A stretch of DNA of 46,523 bases from Duganella phyllosphaerae (GTDB lineage Bacteria; Pseudomonadota; Gammaproteobacteria; Burkholderiales; Burkholderiaceae_D): the NCBI RefSeq assembly GCF_001758785.1, contig NZ_LROM01000040.1:1-46523 (forward strand), in the 5' to 3' direction. Under the pieces are notes generated by a model, which worked only from the letters and a program-made list of their open reading frames with translations, made no database searches and was not told where the DNA came from. Below are positions 1-8,604 of the stretch, one piece after another. Position numbers and translations under genes: made by a program. The first letter of the stretch is position 1. Each line of letters starts with the position of its first letter.

Positions 1-319
1 CGGTGGCGGCGCTGGCAGCGGCACCGTTGGCGGCACCTGGAAACGGCGGCGCAGCGGCGTCATTCACGCCCGGGGTGAGTGGCGACAGTTCGTACGCGGC
101 TTCGGCCGCCAGCCGCGCCGCCAGCGCCGCGTTGAACCCAGCGCTGAGCGCGCCCTGGGCGCTATCGCGCAACACGTCGCCGACCACGTGGTAGGCCTGC
201 CAGGCCGCCCTGCCCTCGGCGGTTTGCAGCGCCGCGAAGGCAAGTTCCTGCTCGCTCTGGGCCAGCTCGCCATCTGCCAGCGCCGAGATATTTTCGTGCA
301 GTCTTTTATGGGTATCCAT
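1..319 (-). CDS. rseA: Anti-sigma-E factor RseA, N-terminal part (cut by window edge)
   Basis: RseA is an inner-membrane anti-sigma factor whose cytoplasmic N-terminal domain holds sigma-E inactive until envelope stress triggers its proteolysis. Only the first 106 codons are present. The protein starts MDTHKRLHENISALADGEL and continues with GRAAWQAYHVVGDVLRD, both typical of the RseA N-terminal domain. The ATG at 317-319 has a GGAG seven bases upstream. It lies 73 bases after the rpoE stop on the same strand, the usual rpoE-rseA order. The transmembrane and periplasmic parts lie outside the window, so their integrity cannot be judged. An Ala/Pro-rich linker begins near residue 85. The call rests on both the motif and the neighbour. 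Confidence 0.88.
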   Translation of the reverse strand, partial: MDTHKRLHENISALADGELAQSEQELAFAALQTAEGRAAWQAYHVVGDVLRDSAQGALSAGFNAALAARLAAEAAYELSPLTPGVNDAAAPPFPGAANGAAASAAT

Positions 320-392
320 CGCGTGCTCCGCCTGTCAATACATTGCCACCTTGGCCGACAAATTGCCGGGCGCCAATGCCATCATTCCTGCC

Positions 393-995
393 TTACCAGC
401 GCTTGTCAACCGGCATATCGAGCAGAGGCTTTAACTTTTCAGCGATGACTTCTCGGGCTCGGAAGATGCGGCTGCGGACCGTGCCGATGGGGCAAGCCAT
501 GATATCGGAAATCTCTTCGTAGCTCAGCCCTTCTATTTCGCGCAAGGCGATCGCAGTCCGTAAATCGAGCGGCAAGGCGTCCATGGCCGCGTTGACGGTC
601 TGGGCAATTTGCTTGCTGGCCAACATGGATTCCGGCGTATTGATGTCGCGCAAATTATCGCCATCGTAAAAACCCTCGGCATGTTCGGCGTCGGTTTCCG
701 TCGTCGTGGGCGTGCGCCTGCCCTGCGTCATCAGGAAATTCTTGGCCGTGTTAATCCCGATGCGATACAGCCACGTATAGAAGGCCGAGTCGCCGCGAAA
801 ATGCCGCAGCGCCCGATAGGCCTTGATAAATGTCTCTTGTACCACGTCTTCGGCTTCCACCGGGTCGTGCACGATACGCGACAGCAGGCGCATGAGGCGG
901 CGCTGATACTTCGCCACCAACATATCGAATGCCTGCTTGTCGCCGGCCCGGACCCGGTCGACCAGCATCTGGTCACACTCACGTTCTGTCGTCAC
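393..995 (-). CDS. rpoE: Extracytoplasmic stress sigma factor RpoE (AlgU/SigE type)
   Basis: This ECF sigma factor directs RNA polymerase to envelope-stress promoters. It has 200 residues, the normal size. Region 2 carries EDVVQETFIKAYRAL and FYTWLYRIGINTAKNFL, which bind core polymerase and the -10 element. Region 4 near residues 155-175 carries LSYEEISDIMACPIGTVRSR, the helix-turn-helix that reads the -35. The start is a GTG at 993-995, with GAGGAA eight bases upstream. The gene is followed by rseA and preceded by a sigma-E-like promoter (1041-1068), so it is probably autoregulated. The region between the two sigma domains holds a short acidic linker (residues about 100-118), common in this family. 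Confidence 0.96.
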   Translation of the reverse strand: MTTERECDQMLVDRVRAGDKQAFDMLVAKYQRRLMRLLSRIVHDPVEAEDVVQETFIKAYRALRHFRGDSAFYTWLYRIGINTAKNFLMTQGRRTPTTTETDAEHAEGFYDGDNLRDINTPESMLASKQIAQTVNAAMDALPLDLRTAIALREIEGLSYEEISDIMACPIGTVRSRIFRAREVIAEKLKPLLDMPVDKRW

Positions 996-1040
996 TCGGG
1001 CATTCCTCGGTAACCTGCAGCGTTGCCGGAACCCTTATGC

Positions 1041-1068
1041 TATAGAGTTAGCCCGCTGCAAGAAGTTC
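1041..1068 (-). promoter_or_regulatory. Sigma-E-type promoter for rpoE-rseA
   Basis: On the minus strand GAACTT (1063-1068) is followed after 16 bases by TCTATA (1041-1046). Known sigma-E promoters have (GG)AACTT, a 15-17 base spacer and TCnnA. Transcription would start about seven bases further on, giving a leader of roughly 40 bases before the rpoE GTG. The -35 overlaps the stop region of the upstream YgfX-like gene. Autoregulation of rpoE by sigma-E is well known in proteobacteria; here it is inferred from the motif only. Confidence 0.68.
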
Positions 1069-1495
1069 ACAGTGTTGGCGTATTTATTTCGCTGCGCGCG
1101 GCGGCGGCCCGACAGGCCAGCGTCAACGCGCGCAACTCCGCCCCGCTTACGCAATCGGGCAATACCAGCACCGACCGCACGCCGCCGTCCGCACTACCTA
1201 AGCGCAGCAGCAGCAAGCCGCGCCACAGAGTCGAGTCGTCAAGCAGGCTCAGCAGCGCTCCCGATTGTTGGTATAGCGCAGTGCGGAATTGCCCGACTGC
1301 GGTTATATCAACCGCCATTGCAAAAGCGCTTGGTTGCCCACAGACATAGCCACAGATGGCAGCGACCACACACGCCAGCGGCGCCAGCACGCCAGGACAG
1401 GCAGCAGCGGACGCCAGCACGCAACAGCACAACCCGGCGTGCAGCAAACGCAAACCAGGCGAGGGACGAACGATGACGGACACCGCGATCGACAT
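1067..1495 (-). CDS. Small membrane protein, YgfX-like (unknown function)
   Basis: I do not recognise this protein with certainty. It would have 142 residues from the ATG at 1493-1495, starting MSIAVSVIVRPSPGLRLL; a TTG nine codons upstream is also possible. Two hydrophobic Ala/Cys/Val-rich stretches follow in the first 60 residues and would span the membrane, with a soluble C-terminal half. Size, the RPS..RLL start and location between fabF and rpoE match the YgfX/CptA-like proteins annotated here in related Burkholderiales; that link is inference. Neither start has a clear ribosome site, and codon usage is weaker than in its neighbours. The stop overlaps the putative rpoE promoter. Confidence 0.5.
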   Translation of the reverse strand: MSIAVSVIVRPSPGLRLLHAGLCCCVLASAAACPGVLAPLACVVAAICGYVCGQPSAFAMAVDITAVGQFRTALYQQSGALLSLLDDSTLWRGLLLLRLGSADGGVRSVLVLPDCVSGAELRALTLACRAAAARSEINTPTL

Positions 1496-1581
1496 GACTG
1501 CAACACGGATAGAGACAACCAAAAATTTATACGGATGGGGAGCGATACAACTGGATGCGCCGGCGCGGGGCCGGGCAATTC

Positions 1582-1605
1582 AGGCGCTGGCGAATGCCAG
1601 CGCCT
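1582..1605. repeat. Hairpin downstream of fabF (possible terminator without U-tract)
   Basis: AGGCGCTGGC (1582-1591) and GCCAGCGCCT (1596-1605) are perfect 10-bp arms with a 4-base loop. It lies about 85 bases past the fabF stop and before the YgfX-like gene. No run of T follows on either strand, so it would be a weak intrinsic terminator at best; it may instead mark an RNA processing or stabilising site. A second, imperfect hairpin (CCACCATG/CATGGCGG) lies nearby at about 1614-1637. Confidence 0.5.
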
Positions 1606-1689
1606 AATCCTCGCCCACCATGCTTTGACATGGCGGGCGCGGGATTAGTTCAACCGAAAGTTAAACTTTTTTACTACTTATTTGACGAC

Positions 1690-2937
1690 TCAAATACGAC
1701 CAAACACGAGGCTGCCGTTGGTACCGCCAAAGCCGAACGAGTTTTTGACTGCATACTCGATCTTCATGTCGCGGGCAACATTGGCGCAGAAGTCCAGGTC
1801 GCACGACGGATCCTGGTTGAAGATGTTGATGGTCGGTGGCGACACCTGGTGGTGCACCGCCAATACCGTAAACACCGCTTCCAGGCCGCCGGCGCCGCCC
1901 AGCAGGTGGCCGGTCATCGACTTGGTCGAGTTGACTACCAGCTTCTTGGCGTGGTCGCCGAAGGTGCGCTTGATGCCCTGCACTTCAGCCACGTCGCCTT
2001 GCGGCGTCGAGGTGCCGTGCGCGTTCACGTACTGCACCTGGTCCGGGTTGAGGCCGGCGTTGGCAAGCGCGGCTTGCGCCGACTTGCTGCCACCGCTGCC
2101 GTCTTCCAGGGGCGACGTCATGTGGTAAGCATCGGCGCTCATGCCGAAACCGACCAGCTCGGCGTAAATCTTGGCGCCGCGTGCCTTGGCGTGTTCGTAC
2201 TCTTCCACGACCATCACGCCGGCGCCTTCGCCCAGCACGAAGCCGTCGCGGTCCGTATCCCAGGGACGGGACGCGGTGGCCGGGTCGTCGTTGCGCGAGG
2301 ACAGGGCTTTTGCCGAAGCAAAGCCACCGAGACCCAGCGGCGAAACGGTCGACTCGGCGCCACCGGCGATCATCACGTCGGCATCGCCATACTCGATCAT
2401 GCGAGCGGCGGCGCCGATGCAATGCAGGCCGGTGGTACAAGCGGTGACGATCGACAGATTAGGACCGCGCATGCCGTACTTGATCGACAGGTTGCCCGAA
2501 ATCATATTGATAATCGAAGCTGGCACGAAGAACGGCGAGATCCGGCGCGGGCCGCGCTTGTCGTAGTCTTCCTTCTGCTCTTCGATCATCGGCAAGCCGC
2601 CGATGCCGGAACCGATGATCACACCGATACGATCGGCGTTGGCGTCGGTCACTTCGATACCCGAATCCTGCACCGCCTGGATGCCGGCCGCCATGCCGTA
2701 ATGGATAAACGTATCCATGTGGCGCGCTTCCTTGGCCGAGATGTAGTCCTCGATATTGAAGCCTTTGACTTCACCGGCAAAACGGGTGCTGAAAGCTTGT
2801 GCGTCAAACTTGGTGATGGTGGCAATGCCGGATTTACCCTCGAGTGCCGCTGCCCAGGTCTCGGCAACATTGTTGCCGATCGGGGTAACGGCGCCCAGGC
2901 CGGTAATGACAACACGACGGTTTTTAGAACCTCTCAA
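1690..2937 (-). CDS. fabF: 3-oxoacyl-[acyl-carrier-protein] synthase II (KAS II)
   Basis: FabF condenses malonyl-ACP with a growing acyl-ACP in the cytosolic type II fatty-acid cycle and controls the C16:1 to C18:1 step. The 415-residue length is normal. The catalytic triad is visible: Cys167 in VTACTTG, His307 in [11 protein letters not shown] and His344 in [11 protein letters not shown]. The C-terminal [11 protein letters not shown] loop is intact. The start appears to be TTG (2935-2937), with AGGAGA five bases upstream; an ideal ribosome site makes this start likely despite the rare codon. It is the last lipid gene of the operon, 30 bases after acpP, and probably co-transcribed with it. 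Confidence 0.97.
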   Translation of the reverse strand: MRGSKNRRVVITGLGAVTPIGNNVAETWAAALEGKSGIATITKFDAQAFSTRFAGEVKGFNIEDYISAKEARHMDTFIHYGMAAGIQAVQDSGIEVTDANADRIGVIIGSGIGGLPMIEEQKEDYDKRGPRRISPFFVPASIINMISGNLSIKYGMRGPNLSIVTACTTGLHCIGAAARMIEYGDADVMIAGGAESTVSPLGLGGFASAKALSSRNDDPATASRPWDTDRDGFVLGEGAGVMVVEEYEHAKARGAKIYAELVGFGMSADAYHMTSPLEDGSGGSKSAQAALANAGLNPDQVQYVNAHGTSTPQGDVAEVQGIKRTFGDHAKKLVVNSTKSMTGHLLGGAGGLEAVFTVLAVHHQVSPPTINIFNQDPSCDLDFCANVARDMKIEYAVKNSFGFGGTNGSLVFGRI

Positions 2938-2967
2938 GCGATTCTCCTAAAGTCGATCGGGCGGCTA

Positions 2968-3207
2968 TTAGGCCTTGACGTGCGCAGTAGCGTAGTCGAT
3001 GGCTTGCTGCACGGTGGTGATCTTTTCTGCTTGTTCGTCAGGGATTTCCATTTCGAACTCGTCTTCCAGGGCCATCACCAGTTCCACGGTGTCCAGGGAG
3101 TCAGCGCCCAGATCGTCAACGAACGAGGATTCGATTTTGATGTCTGCTTCTGCGACGCCCAGTTGTTCTGCGACGATTTTCTTAACGCGTTGTTCGATAT
3201 CCGACAT
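2968..3207 (-). CDS. acpP: Acyl carrier protein
   Basis: ACP is the small acidic carrier that holds fatty-acyl intermediates on a phosphopantetheine arm. It has 79 residues, and Ser37 in [13 protein letters not shown] is the attachment site. Helix II after the Ser is the partner-binding surface. The ATG has GGAG eight bases upstream. The 133-base gap before it contains a TAAAAT -10-like box (3243-3248) without a clear -35, so an extra internal promoter is possible; a separate strong acpP promoter is common because ACP is needed in excess. It lies between fabG and fabF, the standard order. Confidence 0.98.
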   Translation of the reverse strand: MSDIEQRVKKIVAEQLGVAEADIKIESSFVDDLGADSLDTVELVMALEDEFEMEIPDEQAEKITTVQQAIDYATAHVKA

Positions 3208-3322
3208 GTTATGGCTCCATTTGTTTGTTACGGAAAGCGCGCATTTTATCAGGTTTGCGCACTGAAAAACTAATTTCGGTGTTTGCTACGAGTTTCCCCA
3301 TAAGTGCACCGAAATCGCTGGT

Positions 3323-3342
3323 AAAAGATGGGAATTCCCATC
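3323..3342 (-). terminator. Palindrome with T-run at the fabG stop (possible attenuator)
   Basis: A perfect 16-bp palindrome (GATGGGAATTCCCATC, 3327-3342) overlaps the fabG stop codon and is followed on the minus strand by TTTT. It could fold as a 6-bp stem with an AATT loop, a weak terminator that trims readthrough from fabG into acpP, or it could be a DNA operator. There is no direct proof of either. Confidence 0.4.
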
Positions 3343-4099
3343 AGTTCATATACATACCGCCATTCACGTGCAACGTGGTGCCGGTAATATAAGCCGCTTG
3401 CGGCGATGCCAAAAAGGCGACCGCAGCGGCAATATCTTCAGGTTTGCCCAGGCGTCCGAGCGGGATTTGCGTGAGCAGCGCGGCGTGCTGGTCGTCGCCC
3501 AGCGACTTGGTCATGTCGGTGTCGATAAAGCCCGGCGCCACGCTGTTGACGGTGATGTTGCGGCTGCCGATTTCACGCGCCAGCGCGCGGCCCATGCCCT
3601 CCACGCCAGCCTTGGCGGCAGCGTAATTCATTTGGCCCGGGTTACCCGACGAGGCCACCACCGAGGTGATGTTGATGATGCGGCCAGCTTTCGCCTTCAT
3701 CATGCCGCGCAACACGGCGCGCGACAGCCGGCCGACGGCGGACAGGTTGGTGGCGATCACGCTGTCCCACTCGTCGTCTTTCATGCGCATGGCCAGGTTG
3801 TCTTGGGTAATGCCGGCATTGTTGACCAGGATGGCGACCGCGCCGTACGTCTTGGTGATGTCGTCGACGACGGCGGCGCAGCGCTCGGCGTCGGTCACGT
3901 TCAGGACCAGGCCTTTGCCAGGCTCGGCGCCGACCTCTGCTGCCACTTCGGCCAGGTAGGCGGAGATCGCTTCAGCGCCGGCTTCGGTGGTGGCGGTGCC
4001 GATCACGCGCGCACCCTGGCGCGCCAGTTGCTGGGCGATGGCCTTGCCGATGCCGCGCGAGGCGCCAGTCACCAGCGCAACTTGATTTGCTAAATTCAT
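3341..4099 (-). CDS. fabG: 3-oxoacyl-[acyl-carrier-protein] reductase
   Basis: FabG performs the first NADPH-dependent reduction of each elongation round. The protein is a 252-residue short-chain dehydrogenase. TGASRGIGKA at residues 11-20 binds NADPH, NNAG is at 93-96, and the catalytic Ser146, Tyr159 and Lys163 have the expected spacing. Compared with E. coli FabG it carries a few extra residues after the nucleotide loop (about 45-65). GAAGGA precedes the ATG. It sits 48 bases after fabD and ends in a palindrome before acpP. Position in the fab operon separates it from the many generic reductases of this family. Confidence 0.96.
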   Translation of the reverse strand: MNLANQVALVTGASRGIGKAIAQQLARQGARVIGTATTEAGAEAISAYLAEVAAEVGAEPGKGLVLNVTDAERCAAVVDDITKTYGAVAILVNNAGITQDNLAMRMKDDEWDSVIATNLSAVGRLSRAVLRGMMKAKAGRIINITSVVASSGNPGQMNYAAAKAGVEGMGRALAREIGSRNITVNSVAPGFIDTDMTKSLGDDQHAALLTQIPLGRLGKPEDIAAAVAFLASPQAAYITGTTLHVNGGMYMN

Positions 4100-4147
4100 G
4101 TATGTCCTTCGTGGTGGTACGTAACGATAGTGCCCTGCCCTGTGCTC

Positions 4148-5089
4148 TTATTTGAGCGAGGTCAAGATGCGCTCCAAAGAGGCCTGATCGGTGATGGCGT
4201 CGCCGACCAGGGTGGCGTCGATGCGCTTGGTCAAGCCCATCAGCACCTTGCCCGGACCGCATTCGATCACCTGGGTGATGCCTTGCGCGGCGACCTGCTG
4301 CATGGTTTCCACCCAGCGCACCGGTGCGGCAGCCTGGCGTACCAGCGCATCCTTGATCGCATCGACGTCGTTCAACACGGCGACGTCGACGTTGTTGATC
4401 AGCGGAATTTGCGGCGCCGAGAACGCCAGGTCGGCCAGGTAGGTGCGCAGGCGGTCCGAGGCGGGCTTCAACAGCGACGAGTGGAATGGCGCCGAGACCG
4501 GCAGTTTCATGGCGCGCTTGGCGCCCTTGGCCTTGGCGATATCGCAGGCGCGCTCGACAGCAGCGGTATGGCCGGCGATCACGACTTGCGCCGGGGCGTT
4601 GAAGTTGACGGCTTCCACCACCGAGTCCGACACGGCAGCGGTAGCTTCAGCACAGGCGGCGCGAACGTCGTCGTCCGACAAACCGAGCACGACAGCCATG
4701 GTACCGAGTCCGACCGGCACGGCTTCCTGCATCGCCTGGGCGCGGAAGCGCACCAGCGGCACGGCATCCTTGAACGAGATCACACCGGCAGCGACCAGCG
4801 CCGAGTATTCGCCCAGGCTGTGGCCGGCAACAATGGCTGGCGCCGGGCCGCCGGCAGCGATCCACGCGCGATACACCGCCACGGCAGCGGTGAGCATCAC
4901 CGGCTGGGTATTGGTGGTGAGGTCGAGCTCTTCTTTCGGACCTTCGGCAATCAGCTTGCCCAGGTCAAAACCGAGCGCAGCCGAAGCTTCGGCGATGGTC
5001 TCTGCCACCACCGGGTTGCCGGCGAAGCCGTCGAGCATGGCAATCGCCTGCGAACCCTGGCCCGGGAATACAAATGCAAATTTAGTCAT
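4148..5089 (-). CDS. fabD: Malonyl-CoA:ACP transacylase
   Basis: FabD moves malonyl groups from CoA to ACP and so supplies the extender unit. It has 313 residues. FPGQGSQ is at the N-terminus, the nucleophile is Ser91 in GHSLGEYSAL, Arg116 binds the malonyl carboxylate, and His203 lies in SAPFHSSLL. The fold and length match the family. GGA lies about seven bases before the ATG. It is flanked by fabH (91 bases upstream) and fabG (48 bases downstream) on the same strand, so co-transcription is expected. The 91-base gap before it shows no clear signal. Confidence 0.97.
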   Translation of the reverse strand: MTKFAFVFPGQGSQAIAMLDGFAGNPVVAETIAEASAALGFDLGKLIAEGPKEELDLTTNTQPVMLTAAVAVYRAWIAAGGPAPAIVAGHSLGEYSALVAAGVISFKDAVPLVRFRAQAMQEAVPVGLGTMAVVLGLSDDDVRAACAEATAAVSDSVVEAVNFNAPAQVVIAGHTAAVERACDIAKAKGAKRAMKLPVSAPFHSSLLKPASDRLRTYLADLAFSAPQIPLINNVDVAVLNDVDAIKDALVRQAAAPVRWVETMQQVAAQGITQVIECGPGKVLMGLTKRIDATLVGDAITDQASLERILTSLK

Positions 5090-5180
5090 ACGTCATCCAT
5101 TCGAAGGGAATCTAATCTTGTCGCGTCTACGCTTGTAGCGGTTAGAACTCTAACTCTAATTCCGACCAGACAGGCGCAGC

Positions 5181-6185
5181 TTACAGCGTGTCCGGCAAGC
5201 CGCTCATGGTGGCCAGTACCGCGCCCCAGGTAAAGCCGCCGCCCACGCCTTCCATCATGACGTTGTGGCCGTTCTTGATGCGGCCGTCGCGCACGGCGGC
5301 GTCCAGCGCCAGCGGGATCGAGGCGGCCGACGTATTGCCGTGCTGATCGACGGTGACCACCATCTTGTCCAGCGGCAGGCCCATCTTCTTGGCAGTGCCA
5401 TTCATGATGCGGATATTGGCCTGGTGCGGCACCAGCCAGTCGATCTGGGCGGCGGTCATGCCAGCCTTGTTCAGCGCTTCATGGGCGACTTTTTCCAGTA
5501 CCGAAACGGCCAGCTTGAACACTGCCGGGCCATCCATGTACAGGTAGGCTTCGCCGGCGGTGGCGCCGCCAAACGAGTTGGGCATGCACAGGATGCCCGA
5601 GTGGCTGCCGTCCGCGTGCAGCGCGGTGGCCAGGATGCCAGGCTCGTCCGAGCCCGTCACCACCACGGCGCCGGCGCCGTCGCCAAACAGCACGCAGGTG
5701 GTGCGGTCGTTGAAATTGAGGATGCGCGAAAACACTTCCGAACCAATCACCAGCACGTTCTTGTGCACGCCTGCGCGGATGAACGCATCTGCGGTGGACA
5801 GCGCATACACGAAACCGCTGCAGACGGCCTGGACATCGACAGCCGCGCCGTTGTTGGTGATCCCGAGTTTTTGCTGGACGATGCAGGCGGTGCTGGGGAA
5901 GCTGCCGAAGAAGTCGGGGGTGGAGCTGGCAACGATGATCAGGTCGATATCGTTGGGCGCCAGGCGCGCCATTTCCAGCGCCTTCTTGGCGGCGTTGGCG
6001 GCCAGGTCCGACGATTTTTCGTCGGCGGCGGCAAAGTGGCGCGCCGAAATGCCGCTGCGGCTGACGATCCACTCGTCCGACGTTTCGATGCCCTTGGCGG
6101 CCAGTTGCGCAGCCAGGTCGGCGTTGGTCACGCGCTGGGCCGGCAAGTAGCTGCCGGTACCGATAATTTTGCTATACAAAGCCAT
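5181..6185 (-). CDS. fabH: 3-oxoacyl-[acyl-carrier-protein] synthase III
   Basis: FabH starts fatty-acid synthesis by condensing acetyl-CoA with malonyl-ACP. It has 334 residues, a little longer than E. coli FabH. The Cys-His-Asn triad is Cys122 (AVCSGF), His254 (VPHQAN) and Asn284 (HGNTSAAS). The C-terminal [10 protein letters not shown] glycine motif is intact. It lies 15 bases after plsX and shares its transcript. The ribosome site is weak. Its primer preference (straight or branched) cannot be read from these motifs. Confidence 0.97.
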   Translation of the reverse strand: MALYSKIIGTGSYLPAQRVTNADLAAQLAAKGIETSDEWIVSRSGISARHFAAADEKSSDLAANAAKKALEMARLAPNDIDLIIVASSTPDFFGSFPSTACIVQQKLGITNNGAAVDVQAVCSGFVYALSTADAFIRAGVHKNVLVIGSEVFSRILNFNDRTTCVLFGDGAGAVVVTGSDEPGILATALHADGSHSGILCMPNSFGGATAGEAYLYMDGPAVFKLAVSVLEKVAHEALNKAGMTAAQIDWLVPHQANIRIMNGTAKKMGLPLDKMVVTVDQHGNTSAASIPLALDAAVRDGRIKNGHNVMMEGVGGGFTWGAVLATMSGLPDTL

Positions 6186-6200
6186 GCAGTCTACCGTCCA

Positions 6201-7304
6201 CTAAATAGTTGAGCCGGCGACTAGGCCGGCGGCGCTGGAGACAATCGCCGGAGCGGTTGCCACCTCGGGCGTTTCGGTGTTGCGCGGCATCAGCTCGGCG
6301 ATCAGGGTCGAAATGTGCGGCAACACGTCGTTTTTGGCAGCATCATACGCGCGCTTGATCGCCCACTCAAAGGAATACGCGTCGGCGCCGCCATGGCTCT
6401 TGAACACCAGGCCGCGCAAACCGAGCAGGCTGGCGCCGTTATAGCGCGATGGCGACAGGCGGTTCTTGATGGCGGTGAGCGCGCCGCGACCGAGCAAGGC
6501 GCTGAGCATGGTCAGCGGTGTACGCTTGAATTCGGTTCTGACGGTGTCGGCGAAGAAGCGGGCCACGCCCTCGACTGCCTTGAGCGTGACGTTGCCGGTA
6601 AAGCCGTCGCACACCACCAGGTCGGTGGTGCCCTTGAAGATGTCGTTGCCTTCGACGTTACCGAAGAAGTTGAGCGCGCCGCGCTCGTGATCGAGCTGCA
6701 GCAACTTGCCGGTGGCCTTGACCACCTCGTTGCCCTTGATGTCCTCGGTGCCCACGTTGAGCAGGCCGATGGTCGGGCGTTCGATGTTTTCCATGGCCGA
6801 CACCAGCACCGAGCCCATGATGGCGAACTGGTGCAAGTGATGCGGTTCGCAATCGACGTTGGCGCCCAGGTCGAGCATATAGGTCGGGCCGTTCTTCTGG
6901 TTCGGCATGATCGAGCAGATCGCCGGACGATCGACCCCGCTCATGGTCTTGAGCACGTAGCGGGCCACGGCCATCAGCGCGCCGGTATTGCCGGCCGAGA
7001 CGGCAGCCTGGGCATTGCCGGACTTGACCTGCTCGATCGCCACGCGCATCGACGAATCTTTTTTGCGGCGCAGCGCCACTTCCAGCGGATCGTCCATGGT
7101 CACCTGCTCGGAAGCGTGGACGATGGACAGGCGCGGATGGGTGTCGGCGTGATGCTTTTTGAGTTCGGCGCGCAGGACGTCTTCGAGACCGATAAGGATC
7201 AGCTCGGCGTCTGGTTCGCGGTTGACGAAGGAGAGTGCTGCGGGGATGGTGACCGATGGACCGTGATCTCCGCCCATGCAGTCGATAGAAATTTTGATTG
7301 TCAT
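6201..7304 (-). CDS. plsX: Phosphate acyltransferase PlsX
   Basis: PlsX turns acyl-ACP into acyl-phosphate, the donor for PlsY in phospholipid synthesis, so it links the fab cycle to membrane growth at the inner face of the membrane. The 367 residues begin [16 protein letters not shown], the family signature, and include [10 protein letters not shown] and LGANVDC. The C-terminal 25 residues are Ala/Val-rich and not conserved. The ATG lacks a good ribosome site. The 179-base gap to rpmF upstream contains no gene or clear signal that I can see. The order rpmF-plsX-fabH is the classical arrangement. Confidence 0.96.
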   Translation of the reverse strand: MTIKISIDCMGGDHGPSVTIPAALSFVNREPDAELILIGLEDVLRAELKKHHADTHPRLSIVHASEQVTMDDPLEVALRRKKDSSMRVAIEQVKSGNAQAAVSAGNTGALMAVARYVLKTMSGVDRPAICSIMPNQKNGPTYMLDLGANVDCEPHHLHQFAIMGSVLVSAMENIERPTIGLLNVGTEDIKGNEVVKATGKLLQLDHERGALNFFGNVEGNDIFKGTTDLVVCDGFTGNVTLKAVEGVARFFADTVRTEFKRTPLTMLSALLGRGALTAIKNRLSPSRYNGASLLGLRGLVFKSHGGADAYSFEWAIKRAYDAAKNDVLPHISTLIAELMPRNTETPEVATAPAIVSSAAGLVAGSTI

Positions 7305-7483
7305 TGTTTGGGTTCAGTACCACGCTCCAACCCTTGCGGGGCGAGCTGCGGCAAGCTGCGGACCTGTAACGGCCGCCGTATCAACATGACGGTGTGCAAA
7401 AGTGGTTTGCAGCCGATGAAAAAAGAAAAAGCGATGCTCAATAACTCAGCACCGCCTGTTTCCGTGTCCAGCAAAAGCGTCGA

Positions 7484-7666
7484 TTACTCGTCGTTTTTGG
7501 TTTTCAGGACTTTGCGACCACGGTAGAAGCCGTTAGGGCTGATGTGGTGACGCAGGTGGGTTTCACCGGTGGTTGGCTCGATACCCAGTTGTGGAGCTAC
7601 CAGGAAATCGTGCGAACGGTGCATACCGCGCTTCGAAGGGGACTTCTTGTTCTGTTGAACTGCCAT
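7484..7666 (-). CDS. rpmF: Large-subunit ribosomal protein bL32
   Basis: bL32 is a 60-residue protein of the 50S subunit. It starts [20 protein letters not shown] and has [14 protein letters not shown] near the end. There are no Cys-x2-Cys pairs, so this is the zinc-free form. TAGGAG lies eight bases before the ATG. It is placed between yceD and plsX as in many proteobacteria, coupling ribosome production to lipid synthesis. Confidence 0.97.
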   Translation of the reverse strand: MAVQQNKKSPSKRGMHRSHDFLVAPQLGIEPTTGETHLRHHISPNGFYRGRKVLKTKNDE

Positions 7667-7837
7667 GTTAATGACTCCTAATACATAAGTTCTAAAATTT
7701 TAACACAATCGATCAGCAAATACATGCGAATCGAGTATCCCGCCAGCAATACGGCCCGGCGACGTTAAATGCGGGTACTACCTTTACTACAACTTGCCAA
7801 TACTCGATTACTGCACGCGCATGACACGTTCTTTATA

Positions 7838-7958
7838 CGGAGGTTCGAGAAACCGTAGCGAGCGGCTTGCTGTCGTCTTGAGTAGCGGAGGCGTACGGCT
7901 GTACGCTGAGCAACGGAAAGGCGACAGCATGACGCGCAGTAGGTTTATCGAGCTTCCG
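7838..7958 (+). repeat. 121-bp nested inverted repeat, candidate structured RNA or palindromic mobile element
   Basis: The outer arms 7838-7854 and 7942-7958 pair over 17 positions (14 Watson-Crick, two G-T, one mismatch). Inside, 7868-7879 pairs with 7918-7929 over 12 positions with one G-T. The apex is GCGTAC-GGCT-GTACGC (7891-7906), extended by another G-T pair. A degenerate direct repeat (GAGTAGCGGA 7880-7889, GAGCAACGGA 7908-7917) flanks the apex. All four wobble pairs form only if the plus strand is the RNA, opposite to the surrounding operon; on the minus strand they become A-C mismatches. It begins five bases from the yceD stop. Function unknown. Confidence 0.6.
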
Positions 7959-7963
7959 AGACT

Positions 7964-8455
7964 TTACTTCAGGCCCTTGAGTGCTTCAAAGGGCGAGATC
8001 TTGGCGCTTTTCGCCTTGTCCAGCAGCGACGCATCGGGGCAGACCACGTGGCGCGGCGATTGCGGCAGGGCCAGCAATGCTTCGTCTTCCACCAGGTCCA
8101 TCACCGGCATGCTGCGGGTGCCGACGATCACATCGATCGATTCGTCGGCAATTATTTCTTCGATTTCATCGGCTTCCTGATCATCCTTACCAAGCACCAG
8201 CACGGTCGACGAATCGAGGGTGTGGGCATAAGGCGTCAAGCACCGTTGGCAGACCAGTTGCACCGTGCCGGCAACCGACAGGGTCAACTGCGGGTAGCCC
8301 ATCTTGCCGGCGCCGCCCTCTACCTTCCAGGTAATCTCGCCGGACGCGTCAGCGCAGTCCTTGGCCAGACGGGTCATTTGAGCAACAGGCGTTACGCCGT
8401 GTTCGCTGCCATTGTGACGACAAAAATCAAAAGCGTCGATGACCGTAGCATTCAT
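7964..8455 (-). CDS. yceD: YceD family protein (DUF177), 23S rRNA accumulation factor
   Basis: YceD proteins are needed for normal 23S rRNA levels in E. coli and plants. The 163-residue protein has the family core with Cys69-x2-Cys72 (LVCQRCLTPY), an acidic segment rich in Glu and Asp around residues 90-105, and a conserved PRHVVCPD near 135. It is the first gene of the lipid operon, preceded by a good sigma70 promoter whose start site would be only about 22 bases from the ATG. The stop lies five bases from the nested inverted repeat. A frameshift or truncation is not evident. Confidence 0.92.
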   Translation of the reverse strand: MNATVIDAFDFCRHNGSEHGVTPVAQMTRLAKDCADASGEITWKVEGGAGKMGYPQLTLSVAGTVQLVCQRCLTPYAHTLDSSTVLVLGKDDQEADEIEEIIADESIDVIVGTRSMPVMDLVEDEALLALPQSPRHVVCPDASLLDKAKSAKISPFEALKGLK

Positions 8456-8473
8456 TACAGAAAAATTCCCCGG

Positions 8474-8513
8474 AAAACCTGCGATAATAGCAGGGTTTTC
8501 ACCCGCAAGTCAA
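8474..8513 (-). promoter_or_regulatory. Sigma70 promoter of the yceD-rpmF-plsX-fab operon with a dyad over the -10
   Basis: On the minus strand TTGACT (8508-8513), an 18-base spacer and TATTAT (8484-8489) give 5/6 matches in each box. An inverted repeat, AAAACCTGC (8474-8482) and GCAGGGTTTT (8490-8499), brackets the -10 with a one-base bulge. It could be an operator for a repressor or an RNA hairpin formed by readthrough. No known FadR, FabR or FapR site was recognised. Confidence 0.72.
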
Positions 8514-8604
8514 AAGCTGCGTGCATTTCGCGCTTTTTTCAGGTTTTTAGTGTGCCCGGCGCGCATCAGCGAACGCCGGCGACAGAGCATATAACATTCC
8601 CCTT

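Noticed and set aside
1555..3273. A 572-codon open frame antisense to fabF and acpP
   Set aside because: Crosses two certain genes and their gap; no domain seen.
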